Part shown: piece after piece, positions 28,984-41,700 of the stretch
Layout: each line of letters starts with the position of its first letter
Numbering within the stretch: the first letter of the stretch is position 1
Made by a program: the position numbers and the translations under genes
Notes under the pieces: generated by a model
Seen by the model: only the letters and a program-made list of their open reading frames with translations
What the model was told of the DNA's origin: nothing
The model's database searches: none
Assembly: GCF_036324505.1 (NCBI RefSeq)
Contig: NC_086360.1
Span: 3,493,546 to 3,557,545 of the forward strand
DNA length: 64,000 nucleotides
From: Eleginops maclovinus
Taxonomy: Eukaryota > Chordata > Actinopteri > Perciformes > Eleginopidae
Direction of reading: 5' to 3'

Positions 28984-31064
28984 CGTCAGCAGTTTTTTGA
29001 ATGTGGGGGGGACACATTTTTGCGGGGGGTCTGGGGGTCCACCCCCATAAAATTTTGAAAGAAGTAGATTCAATTTCCCGCATTCTGGTGCATTTTACAT
29101 TCAAAATGATCTCCCTCTTTCATTGTTTTTCCTTGGAGCCGACATGGTCTGCAATTACTGACTACTATTATGTTTTAGTGTAATACACAGAGGACTGACA
29201 CTGACAACTTTTTGGGCACTTTATTTTCTTTTAATGAGAGCAAAATATGAGGATTTAAAAAATCAAAGAGTGAATTAGAAAAGAATGAGGTAAATTTGAG
29301 GCAACATATAGCCCTATTTTAATGTCATGCAACAAAAAATCTTTTGAAAAAAAAGTTATGAGGAAACATAAAATGTGTACCTAGGCTACTCAGAGCCTAT
29401 TACCATCAAACTTAGCCCTCTTCAGTGCCCTGCAGAACATACAACTATAACTCAATACAACCTTACAACCTGTTAAAGACTTGCTTTTACTATCTCCATC
29501 CTTTCCCCAAAATTGTTGATTTCCCTTTTTTTTGTCCTTTCATTAAATGTTCTATATCTTCTCCTATAATCATATTTCTGCCCTATTATCTGTATCATGC
29601 CTATAGCAGGATTTTTACAGTTAGAACAAAAGGAAGAGATCATACAAAGGCTCCAAAAGTGTGACCTCTTTTGTCATTTGCAGACACAAATGACTGGCAA
29701 ATCTCCCCTAAGTCAAGTTTGTCAAGATGCTCCTGGTGGATGTGGCAAACAGCCACATTGTGCGCTTTTGAGACATTGAAGAGCGCAGCCACCTCTTAAG
29801 CCTTCTCAAGGCACTAAAACTTCTCGCAGCTTCTGCTGAGGAGCATGGCACAACAACAAGAAGCCTGACCAACACTTCTACTTGAGTGAACAAACCTCGA
29901 ACCTCTGGCAGCATAGCTCTCAGGGTATCCACCACTTCACTGACCGTGCTGCAGGGATACTGAAGTTTGAACATTGCCAGCTGTACCTCCAAAGAATGCT
30001 GGTGTAGTTCTGGGTAAGAACTGACCACATCCACATCCTCCACCTTTCCAGTTATTAACACCCTTTCCAGTATGTTGAGTGTTTGGAAGCTGCTCTGGTC
30101 AAAGCGCTTTGTCAACTGGACCTCAACTACATCCAACATTTTAAAGAATTCTATTCTGTAGAACTCCTCAGGGGAAGTAGTCTAAATGCAGGTGCATTTC
30201 CTGTGAAGTGCTTTGGGGGTCTCCGGATATGAGGAGTCTGGATAGCCTCAATGTCCAACTCCTGGATCATATCACAGGCTTGGGTATATGTACGATGAAA
30301 TGTTTCATCAGATCTCTTCACTTGAATTGTGTTTTTCACACAATCAACCGCAGCCAGCATCCCTGAGACACTCACTGTCTTGCTCTGAAGGGAGCGGTTG
30401 AGACATTCAAGTTCTTTTAGAACTTCAAGGGCCATAATCAGGCTGAGCAAAATGTGCCCCTTCTGAAACCTCTCCAGAAGCCCCCTTGCAGTTATGCAAG
30501 TGTCAGAGGAACCAGATGCCATTTCCTCAAGACTGACCAAAATCTTTTCATATTGATCTACAACTGCCTGGATAGCTACCACCCTCATGAGCCATCGTGT
30601 GGGGCAGAGGGGTCTCTTCCGACTGGGCAACCTCCTTAAATATTGTCTTATATTTCCCAGATAGATGGTACAGGTTGCCAAGTTTGTGGACTAAATCCAG
30701 CGCATCAGACACAATAGTGCTTGTGCTACAGGCTGTCTGAGTCACCAGATTAATGCAATGAGGACCACAATGAACGTAGAGAGCAAGAGGCTGTGTTTCC
30801 TTTATGACTGCCTGAACGCCTTTAGCTCCACCTGCCATATTGGCAGCCCCATCATAGCTCTGCCCGCGAAGGCAGGATAAGGGCAGGTTCAATCGAAGGA
30901 GGACATCAGTTGCCATCCGAGCCAACTCTTTCCCTGTTGTTGAGGAGACTTGATAGAGGCCTACAAAGTCCTCATGAGGTAGCAAATCACTATCTACATA
31001 GCGTAGGCATATGGCCTCTTGTTCATTCCCAGACAAATCTTGTACTCCATCAATTATGATGGAG
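28984..31064 (-). mobile_element. hAT (ZMYM1-like) transposon remnant nested in the LINE
   Basis: The element fills the gap between the two LINE halves. Its left edge, agggcgtcagcag followed by G-rich sequence, looks like a hAT terminus. The transposase on the minus strand covers about 31064-29708 (next entry). No matching right terminus was seen; the transposase starts mid-protein where LINE sequence resumes at about 31065, so the N-terminal end is missing. Confidence 0.7.
29708..31064 (-). pseudogene. Broken ZMYM1/DUF4371-type hAT transposase
   Basis: Three minus-strand frames follow each other. About 31064-30548 has IIIDGVQDLSGNEQEAICLR, then RGQSYDGAANM and YVHCGPHCINLV, hallmarks of ZMYM1-like hAT proteins. 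30681-30151 covers the middle helical region (PTRWLMRVVAIQAV, LECLNRSLQSKTVSVSGM). 30139-29708 has the C-terminal dimerisation region (VVPCSSAEAARSFSALRRLK, LRSSMSQKR). The frames differ, so at least two frameshifts separate them, and the N-terminal zinc-finger part is absent. Clearly a decayed transposase, not a host gene. Confidence 0.85.
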
Positions 31065-31605
31065 TATTCATGGACAGGATTTCGAGGCATAGTCGTGGGG
31101 GAGGGGGTCTGCAGTTCAGTGGGCTAAGGATTGCACTACTGCTTTTTTGCAGATGATGTGGTCCTAATGGCTTCATCGGTCTGTGACCTTCAGCACTCAC
31201 TGGATCAGCTCGCGGCCTGAGTGTGAAGCGGCTGGGATGAGGATCAGCACCTCCAAATCTGAGGCCATGGTTCTCAGCAGGAAACCGATGGACTGTCCAC
31301 TCCAGGTAGGGAATGAAGCCTTACCCCAAGTGAAGGAGTTCAAGTATCTCGGGGTCTTGTTCTCGAGTGAGGGAACAATGGAGCGTGAGATGGGCCGGAG
31401 AATCGGAGCAGTGGGAGCGGTACTGCAGTCGCTTTACCGCACGAGAGAGAGTGACGAAAAAAGAGCTGAGCCAGAAGGCAAAGCTCTCTGTCTACCTCTA
31501 TCTCCCTTAGGGATAAGGTGAGAAGTTCAGTCATCTGGGAGGGACTCGGAGTAGAACCGCTGCTCCTTCGCGTTAAAAGGAGCCAGTTGAGGTGGTTCAT
31601 AAATG
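31065..31605 (+). pseudogene. Non-LTR retrotransposon remnant, 3' part (RT palm and C-terminus)
   Basis: Resumes with a frame containing FMDRISRHSRG and the RT catalytic box FADDVVLMAS (about 31155-31185), then SVCDLQHSLDQLA, a stop, EAAGMRISTSKSEAMVLSRK and VKEFKYLGVLFSSEGTMERE. Later frames carry GVEPLLL and RSQLRWF. Same element family as 28150-28983. The middle of the RT is missing between the halves, so insertion of the hAT was accompanied or followed by deletion. Stops and frameshifts make it inactive. Confidence 0.8.
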
Positions 31606-31714
31606 CAAAATGTGTATTTCGTATCAAAAGAAACATATAAATGAAGGCAGGATTAATTAAGTTAATAATTAACTCTGCATTTGTATTGTTTAACTTTGCT
31701 GTTTGTTTTTAATA

Positions 31715-32083
31715 TATTGTAGCATTCGCGGCTCCGCAGCATGGCTGGCTAGCTAGTTGAATAAGGAGGACACGGAGGATCCAGTTGAACCAGAGAACCA
31801 CGTTTTATTACCCTCACCACAGACTTAACCTCGGGGTTGGAAGACTGCCCAAAACAACAAAACATGATAGACTATCTATGCGGCGTACGTTCTTCTCCCC
31901 AATTGTCTTTCTCTCTTCTTCTTCGCTTTCCTCAATCTCCGCAGCTCCACACTCTTCTTCTACTCTCTTAATTCCCACCCCCTCTTTCTACCGGCCCTGT
32001 CCAGCTAACTAGGGCCTAACCCTAACCCCCCCCCCCCCTCACTTTTGAGTCTCTTCCCCATCAGCACTGCAGGGTCGCTACAA
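31715..32083 (-). mobile_element. Possible solo LTR (about 370 bp)
   Basis: The segment runs tgtagcattcgcgg ... agggtcgctaca, i.e. TG...CA with GTAGC/GCTAC inverted ends. On the minus strand it holds an AATAAA-type signal (taataaaacgtgg), as expected of an LTR's R region. A C-run (about 32027-32038) and a cctaaccctaacc stretch are inside. No clear target duplication, so the call is tentative. Confidence 0.4.
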
Positions 32084-32399
32084 AAATATTATGCATTTCA
32101 TTATTTGTTTGTATCTCTTAAAAGGATATTTTGCACTATTGGAGGAGCCTGGGAAGATTTTGGTTTTTTCATTGCACATGATCTACCTGTTGACAGTCCA
32201 CATATTTGAATATTATTGCACTATGCAGTATTTTCTTAAACTGTACATAATGTAATTTACATTCTTTTTTCTCTGTATCTATTTTACTAGTTTATTGCAC
32301 TACATTTGACAGTTAAGCCTTTGAATCTATTAATCTTTGAATGTGTATCCACGAATTTCAGACACGTTTAGTAAAAATCCCATTTTATACATAATGACC

Positions 32400-32787
32400 A
32401 TGCTCGTGATAAAAAACACAATACTTTGACTTTATTTTGAAGACGAAATGAGAACATTTCCGGGGGTTTCCCTGGCTAAATGCGTCTGCCTTGCTGCAGC
32501 TCCTCTCTGCTCTGCTGGACCAATGATCCAGCGCAGCTCAGCCTGCTTCCTGACGGGACTCGCCTGGATGATGCTCTTCTGTCGGGCTTGCGGCGCCTAG
32601 CGGTCCACGTAGTAACTTACAACTAAACACAGCATCCTCAGCATCTGTCACATTTAACACACGAAACCCATGAGAATTGTCAAAGAGAAATGGGTCGTTG
32701 TTGGCAATTATTGATAAAATTACGTTCAGCTGTGTTTGCTGTCTTGAACACACCCCGCTGAGTATCTCGACATTGCAAAGGGGAATA
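32400..32787 (+). promoter_or_regulatory. TRAF2 promoter / 5' UTR with a kappaB-like motif
   Basis: Upstream of the TRAF2 ATG, with rising G+C from 32450 on. A perfect GGGRNNYYCC match, gggggtttcc, lies at 32462-32471, about 317 bp before the ATG. TRAF2 acts upstream of NF-kB, so feedback control is plausible, but a ten-base match is weak evidence and binding is untested. No TATA box evident. Confidence 0.4.
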
Positions 32788-35700
32788 ATGGCTGCACAGG
32801 AGCCGTCTCCACCATCCACCCTGGAAGGCAACAAACCGGGCTTCCCAAAGAAAATCCTAGTTAACAACCTGGACGACGAGCATTTGTGCAATTCGTGCCA
32901 GAAAATCCTGAGGAGGCCCCTGCAAGCTCAATGTGGCCACCGCTTTTGTTCGTTCTGCTTCAACAAAATTGTGAGGTGAGTGTCAGAGCTGTGGAGCTAG
33001 CACCAGAGATGGCACCAACCCTGCTGCAAATATCTTTCAATTAAATACAAAAGCGTACGGTAATATGTCACACTTTATACGACTACAACGACAAATAACG
33101 ATAAATAGATAGTAAAGAACCACTGCAAAATTCGGCGTACAGGCAATTCACCTGTCACCTTCATCTCTGTATATCTCAGCCTGTGTGACCGTATACGTGA
33201 AGGCACGACTGGTGCCCTCGTAGTCTGGCCCCGATAACCTCTGCCCGGAGCAAGGCACGGAGTTACCAGGAACGTGCACAGATAGACCTCAAAGGGGGCT
33301 TGAGCACCTGCCATTTTGCCCTTTGAGAATGTACTTTAAAAAATAAAAAATTAAAGGAAATGGTCTAACATTAAGCGAGAAAAAAAACCAAGCATTTCAG
33401 ATAATTGTTAGGTATTTAAGGTAATGCCCCTAGGTTCTGCAATATCTTCTATAAAAGTTGAATATTATGTGTGAAAGGCTGCAGCTTATAATTATTGATG
33501 TAGTGCCAATGTTTTTTTCAATGAACGATAATAGTTGTTTTATTTGTAAAATGTCTGAAATCACTTCTTACTATAACCATGGTTGAGTTATTCAATTGAC
33601 TAATTTTGTTCAATAAAAAATTGACTCAAATTACTCAACATATTTCTTTACAGGCAGTAAAGTAACAGAAAACAAAGAAAAAAATCTCGTCGTATGCCTC
33701 AAAGCCAAAAGTGTTTTTTTGTGTGAAATTCTAAAAAAACATAATGACTAATAATAATTACATTAATAACAAAAATCTGCCAAAATATATTTTTAACTAA
33801 TAAGCTGAAAAATAAATTATAATTATCATTTTAGTCATAAACCAGTTCTGTTCAAAACCTGTTTAATAAACTAATAAAAATGTTTAAATTCTACAAGAAA
33901 TAGTTTTTGATTTCATTTTCTGTTTCGAACTTATCACTTTATCAACTAATGGCTTAAACTCTATATGTGCGACAAAATTATCTCTACTGAACGGTTTCTC
34001 CGTTAGCAGAGTGTGACTGCAGACTTTAGATGGCGCTTATGGTCATCTTAAGTATATATACTGTGTGACAGATGGTAAATCATAAGTATTTTTAATGTGT
34101 CTTCACTAATCTCATGTTTGCTTTTCCCCCTTTCAAGTTCGGGACCTCAAAAATGCAGCGCTTGCATCAAAGAAGAATTGTTTGAGGAACCCACCTCCAT
34201 TCTCAAGCAAGGCGGTGTACGTACAGTTTTTACACTACATATCGTCTTATTTATTCGTTTTTCGCACAATTACCCCAAAACCCGCTGGGCTAATTTAAAG
34301 CCTCCATCGGAATTTAAAAAAACCCCCACAATATTATAGAAAACACCAAATGATTTTCTACAAAAATGATAAGAATTCAAAAGTGATTGCAAACTATTGG
34401 AAGAACAGATAATCAAAACAACAATTCAATGTTACAAAAAGTAAGGAAATGTGATAACGAAAAAAGTGTATGTATGTATTTATGTGTAGTAGCATGTGAG
34501 TGTGTGCTTTTGTGTTTAAGGGGGATAAAGAAATGTGAAATGTCACTATAAGTGAAACAAAACAAAACAAGAGAAATACGGTAACTCAAATTGGATACAT
34601 GGATATCAAATACAAATGGAAAAGCATTTACAAAAACGCAGATACAATGGTCTTTTATTTAGATGATATTTAAAACATTGTATACAGGAACAGTGTTTTC
34701 TCAGGTGGCCTTTCCATAATTTGGTCCACTCAGTTGATCTGTGCAAGTGATACACTTTGAAGGATCGAGATCTGAGGAACTTTATAACATTGAACCTGTG
34801 ATTTTTCTACATCCCTTTTGAAATTCTCAGGGATATTCCATTCACCAGGAAATGTGTTGTAGAGAAAAACTTGTATTTGAGAAATGTAATTCTCTGGCTA
34901 ATTTAGTTGCAATGTGTTACATTAAATACTGTATACTGTATGTGTGCATTTAGAGAAGCTCTATTCTGCTTTTTGGGGTTTCCCCTTTCCTGCTGTGTGT
35001 TCTATAGGTTTTAGTGCATGTAAATGGTCTGCAAAGGCTAAAATCCCTGTGTTCCCTCCAGAGGGAGCTTCTCTTCCACACTTCCACGGGTCTCTGAACT
35101 TCTCGGGGTTCAAGAGGCATGCAGCCCGACAGAAAGCTACCTTCTGTTGCTTTGGCCTGCGCGCACTCCTGTCTTTTTCTTTTCTTTTCTCCGAGCCTGT
35201 AGCTCTGCATTGTGAGCCTGCAGCTCTGCATTGCGAATCTGTTTCTGCAGCCCTCTTAACCAATAGTAAACAGGTTTACTGAGTTACTATTCTACCGGCA
35301 AAATTATTCCTCTGGTGTCGGAATGTCTCGCGATGTTTGTGAATTCTTAGAAACAGAACACCACATCATGTCAGGGTTAAAATGTGTTGTAACTGCGTTA
35401 CTGAGAATTGTAACGGGTATTATATTACCCACATTTCAGAAGTAATGCGTTATATTACTGCGTTACAGCAAAAAGTAATACATTACTGTAACTCTGTTAC
35501 TTTTGTAACGCGTTACACCCAACACTGCTGTATTGTGTCCTGAAACTGAACATGTGCTAATAGAATTAGAGCCAGGAGAGAAAATAGAGCTCGTCAGGAA
35601 AATGATGCACAGTGTTTGTAATGTTCTCAGACTGTTATAACAAATCAACATCAACAACCTCTGCTTCTTCACGCAGGCCTTTCCTGACAACGCATCACGG

Positions 35701-38700
35701 AGAGAGGTTGAGGCCTTGTCAGCTGTCTGTCCCAACGAAGGATGCACGTGGACGGGAACTATCAAAGAGTTTGAGGTAAAGAAGGCTGGGACATTACACC
35801 CATACACTCATTCTGAGAGTGGCTGCTGTACCCACTGTCTCCGCCCTTTCTAAACACCATAATGACGAATGTTTCTGCCACTGATCACTGGTTAAAGGAA
35901 GCTTTAAATTAAACAGGCTTTGGGAATAACGAACTGTAACTCGACAACATAATCAGGAAAAAAAAAGGTATCTGTATTCCGTTAAAGTTACATAAAAAAG
36001 ATGTAATCAGATTACTGTTATATTTCTAAAAACCTGGGGTTACTAGAAGATTTCAATGTTACTAATAACTAAAAAGAGCATTTTTAGTTTGTTAGGCTAA
36101 TACTCTGGGGATGTCCTTTTATGCTCTTTGGGGGTTTCCCTCTCTGTAGTGTGTTCTATAGGTTTTTGTGCATGTAAATGGTCTGCAAAGGCTAAAATCC
36201 CTGTGTTCCCTCCAGAGCGAGTTTCTCTCCTACACACTCCCCCCTGCCTGAAACACCTCCACTGGACTCCTTTGTTTACTTCCGTAACATAGTGACACCA
36301 TTATGCAACACTCGCACTTCTTTTGGCTACTGCTCCAACACATTGTACGTGATAGGCTAAGGCAGGGGTGTCCAAACTACGGCCCGGGGGCCAAATGCGG
36401 CCCGCAGGCCATTTGTAATCGGCCCCCATTAAATTCTAAAAGTATAATGGAATATGGCCCACAAATTAAACTTCTGCTGGTCTTATATTGAACTTCTCAA
36501 ATATATATGTTCAAATATATTAATGAGCCCAATTTCAAATAATTTTAGTCATTTAGAATTTAAAACATTTTCAACAAATCTTAGTTGATATAAAAAATAA
36601 AAAAAGGTATTTCTATAACAAGGTTGAAATGTAACCTTCATATTTACTCACATTATCAGCAATCTGCGGCTTCTGTTTTAAGGAATGAGCTGCCAACAAA
36701 ATAAATGAACCCCTAAAGAGAGACGAGATGTAGTCTGTTTTTTCCTTAGACCATTTGAAAGTATTGCGCATTATTCACCTACATTTGATTTGTTTTGCTA
36801 ACTTATAACTTAACTTATGAGGCGATATTCACCTCTATACGTGGCCCAACTCTCCGTATATTTTTCTGTACGTGGCCCTCGGTGAAAAAAGTTTGGACAC
36901 CCCTGGGCTAAGGGGTACGTCACATCTCTAAGCGGTTGATCAATGACAACAGAGTCGGCCAGCTAACCAATCAGAGCAGACTGGGCTCTTGTTTCAGACA
37001 GAGGGTGGAAAGAGGTGCTGCAGCAAAGGCAGTATGAGAAACATAAAGAGCTTTCTGAACATTAAAGCATGGAGACATGTCCCAGGAGAGACACTACATA
37101 CATTTGAACCTGAAAATGAGCAGAATATGTCCTCTTTAAAAACATGCGGTTTTTTTTGTCCTGGTTATGTTTTCTTTTGTGCTGACCCTCAGGCCTGCCA
37201 TGAGGGAAACTGTGACTTCATGATCATCCTTTGTCCCTCCTGCAAAGAGCTGATGAGAGCCAACGAGCAGGAGCGCCACAACGAGAGAGAATGTCCTGAG
37301 AAGACGCTCAACTGCAAATACTGCAAAGAGCCCTTCCTGTTAAAGAACATAAAGGTCAGACTGTCATCCCACTGTGAGTGTTTCATTAAGGAAGAGATTT
37401 ATGTAAGGAATAATGTTCAGCGAGGCGGTCAGTCATGAAAAAAGAACACCAACCCCAAATTAACTTATAATTATAATTATAGAATTCATTATTCATAATC
37501 CTAGGTAAAAAAATAAAAATGCAATGGAACCTTGAAGTCATTAACATCTGTATGGACAATTTACTAGTAAATATTTCAGGGAACACATTGGTTCCATGAA
37601 TGAAAGAGACAGCTTTGTACATGGTCAGGTAGGGTAGCTGGTTAGGGCCCAACTGACCCCTACACCTCCACTTCATTTGAGCATTCACATCAAGGGTTCG
37701 CCACATTAAGCGCCGCTCTAAACCAACCAGTGGGGAGTGTAAGTTAATAAACCTTCCAACAGGAAGCCTGCATCGGCCCTTTACCTGCTGCCCTACCTGA
37801 CCAGGTGCCTTCCACTTTGTGTCCCTCATGAAACACTCACTATTAACGGCTAGCTTCATAAACTCTTGTCTAGTCTAGAAAAATGATAGACGTGCTCATT
37901 TGATAGTAACATTTTGTATATTTACAGGGACGGTTGCAAAAACCAAGCAGCTCATAAAGAAATCGGATTTAAAACAAAAAAAAGAGATTTACAAAAATAA
38001 ACTTTTAAACGTTGTTAAGCAAATTATAACAGATCCATGTATGGCGAAGAGAGGGGAGTTTGTCCCGAAGCTTGCCGCTGTATTTACACGCTCCACCTGA
38101 ACGAAGGAGCCTCAATTAGCTGAGACTTCAGTTGGAGTATCTAGGCGTTGAATTGGAATTGGGCCCACGTCAAGAAATGCAGGCTTCCTGTTGGAGCGTT
38201 TAATAACTTCCTGTTGGACGGTTTAATAACTTCCTGCTGGACGGTTTAATAACTTCCTGTTGGAGGGTTTAATAACTTCCTGTTGGAGGGTTTAATAACT
38301 TCTTGTTGGAGGGTTTAATAACTTCCTGCTGGAGGGTTGAATAACTTCCTGCTGGAGGGTTTAATAACTTCCTGTTGGACGGTTTAATAACTTCCTGCTG
38401 GAGGGTTTAATCACTTCCTGTTGGACGGTTTAATAACTTCCTGTTGGACGGTTTAATAACTTCCTGTTGGAGGGTTTAATAACTTCCTGTTGGAGGGTTT
38501 AATAACTTCTTGTTGGAGGGTTTAATAACTTCCTGCTGGAGGGTTTAATAACTTCCTGTTGGAGGGTTTAATAACTTCTTGTTGGAGGGTTTAATAACTT
38601 CCTGTTGGAGGGTTTAATAACTTCCTGTTGGAGGGTTTAATAACTTCCTGCTGAAGCGTTTAATAACTTCCTGTTGGAGCGTTTAATAACTTCCTGCTGG

Positions 38701-41700
38701 AGGGTTTAATAACTTCCTGTTGGAGGGTTTAATCACTTCCTGCTGGAGGGTTTAATAACTTCCTGTTGGAGGGTTTAATAACTTCCTGTTGGAGGGTTTA
38801 ATAACTTCTTGTTGGAGGGTTTAATAACTTCCTGCTGGAGGGTTTAATAACTTCCTGTTGGAGGGTTTAATAACTTCTTGTTGGAGGGTTTAATAACTTC
38901 CTGCTGGAGGGTTTAATAACTTCCTGTTGGAGGGTTTAATAACTTCCTGTTGGAGCGTTTAATCACTTCCTGCTGGAGGGTTTAATAACTTCCTGTTGGA
39001 GGGTTTAATAACTTCCTGTTGGAGGGTTTAATAACTTCTTGTTGGAGGGTTTAATAACTTCCTGCTGGAGGGTTTAATAACTTCCTGTTGGAGGGTTTAA
39101 TAACTTCTTGTTGGAGGGTTTAATAACTTCCTGCTGGAGGGTTTAATAACTTCCTGTTGGAGGGTTTAATAACTTCCTGTTGGAGGGTTTAATAACTTCC
39201 TGTTGGAGCGTTTAATAACTTCCTGCTGAAGCGTTTAATAACTTCCTGTTGGAGCGTTTAATAACTTCCTGTTGGAGGGTTTAATAACTTCTTGTTGGAG
39301 GGTTTAATAACTTCCTGCTGGAGGGTTTAATAACTTCCTGTTGGAGGGTTTAATAACTTCATGTTGGAGGGTTTAATAACTTCCTGCTGGAGGGTTTAAT
39401 AACTTCCTGCTGAAGCGTTTAATAACTTCTTGTTGGAGGGTTTAATAACTTCCTGCTGAAGCGTTTAATAACTTCCTGTTGGAGGGTTTAATAACTTCCT
39501 GTTGGAGGGTTTAATAACTTCCTGTTGGAGGGTTTAATAACTTCCTGCTGGAGGGTTTAATAACTTCCTGCTGAAGCGTTTAATAACTTCTTGTTGGAGG
39601 GTTTAATAACTTCCTGCTGAAGCGTTTAATAACTTCCTGTTGGAGGGTTTAATAACTTCCTGTTGGAGGGTTTAATAACTTCCTGTTGGAGGGTTTAATA
39701 ACTTCCTGCTGAAGGGTTTAATAACTTCCTGCTGAAGCGTTTAATAGCTTCCTGTTGGAGGGTTTAATAACTTCCTGTTGGAGGGTTTAATAACTTCCTG
39801 CTGAAGCGTTTAATAACTTCCTGTTGGAGGGTTTAATAACTTCCTGTTGGAGCGTTTAATAACTTCCTGCTGAAGCATTTAATAATTTCCTGTTGGAGGG
39901 TTTAATAACTTCCTGCTGAAGCGTTTAATAACTTCCTGTTGGAGGGTTTAATAACTTCCTGCTGAAGCGTTTAATAACTTCCTGCTGAAGTGTTTAATAA
40001 CTTCCTGTTGGAGGGTTTAATCACTTCCTGCTGGAGGGTTTAATAACTTCCTGCTGGAGGGTTTAATAACTTCCTGTTGGAGGGTTTAATAACTTCCTGT
40101 TGGAGGGTTTAATAACTTCCTGTTGGAGGGTTTAATAACTTCTTGTTGGAGGGTTTAATAACTTCTTGTTGGAGGGTTTAATAACTTCCTGCTGAAGCGT
40201 TTAATAACTTCCTGCTGAAGCGTTTAATAACTTCCTGTTGGAGGGTTTAATAACTTCCTGTTGGAGGGTTTAATAACTTCCTGCTGAAGCGTTTAATAAC
40301 TTCCTGCTGAAGCGTTTAATAACTTCCTGTTGGAGGGTTTAATAACTTCCTGCTGAAGCGTTTAATAACTTCCTGTTGGAGGGTTTAATAACTTCCTGTT
40401 GGAGGGTTTAATAACTTCCTGTTGGAGGGTTTAATAACTTCCTGTTGGAGGGTTTAATAACTTCTTGTTGGAGGGTTTAATAACTTCCTGCTGAATCGTT
40501 TAATAACTTCCTGCTGAAGCGTTTAATAACTTCTTGTTGGAGGGTTTAATAACTTCCTGCTGGAGGCTTTAATAACTTCCTGCTGAAGCGTTTAATAACT
40601 TCTTGTTGGAGGGTTTAATAACTTCCTGCTGAAGCGTTTAATAACTTCCTGCTGAAGCGTTTAATAACTTCCTGCTGAAGCGTTTAATAACTTCCTGTTG
40701 GAGGGTTTAATAACTTCCTGTTGGAGGGTTTAATAACTTCCTGTTGGAGGGTTTAATAACTTCCTGTTGAAGCGTTTAATAACTTCTTGTTGGAGGGTTT
40801 AATAACTTCCTGTTGGAGGGTTTAATAACTTCCTGCTGAAGCGTTTAATAACTTCCTGTTGGAGGGTTTAATAACTTCCTGTTGGAGGGTTTAATAACTT
40901 CCTGCTGAAGCGTTTAATAACTTCCTGTTGGAGCGTTTAATAACTTCCTGCTGAAGCGTTTAATAACTTCCTGTTGGAGGGTTTAATAACTTCCTGTTGG
41001 AGCGTTTAATAACTTCCTGCTGAAGCGTTTAATAACTTCCTGTTGGAGGGTTTAATAACTTCATGCTGAAGCGTTTAATAACTTCCTGCTGAAGCATTTA
41101 ATAACTTCCTGTTGGAGGGTTTAATAACTTCCTGCTGAAGCGTTTAATAACTTCCTGTTGGAGGGTTTAATAACTTCCTGCTGAAGCGTTTAATAACTTC
41201 CTGCTGAAGCGTTTAATAACTTCCTGTTGGAGGGTTTAATCACTTCCTGCTGGAGGGTTTAATAACTTCCTGTTGGAGGGTTTAATAACTTCCTGCTGAA
41301 GCGTTTAATAACTTCTTGTTGGAGGGTTTAATAACTTCATGCTGAAGCGTTTAATAACTTCCTGCTGAAGCATTTAATAACTTCCTGTTGGAGGGTTTAA
41401 TAACTTCCTGCTGAAGCGTTTAATAACTTCCTGTTGGAGGGTTTAATAACTTCCTGCTGAAGCGTTTAATAACTTCCTGCTGAAGCGTTTAATAACTTCC
41501 TGTTGGAGGGTTTAATAACTTCCTGTTGGAGGGTTTAATAACTTCCTGTTGGAGCGTTTAATAACTTCCTGCTGAAGCGTTTAATAACTTCCTGTTGAAG
41601 CGTTTAATAACTTCCTGCTGGAGGGTTTAATAACTTCCTGTTGGAGGGTTTAATAACTTCCTGCTGAAGCGTTTAATAACTTCCTGCTGAAGCGTTTAAT

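Noticed and set aside
31990..32040. Interstitial telomere repeat (cctaaccctaaccc)
   Set aside because: Only about two units beside a poly-C run, inside the putative LTR; too short to call.
37386..37859. 157-codon minus-strand ORF (KGRCRLPVGRFINL region)
   Set aside because: Overlaps the TRAF2 exon 4 flank and the seed-like repeat. No family recognised and the composition is uneven. Retained only as context for the minisatellite origin.
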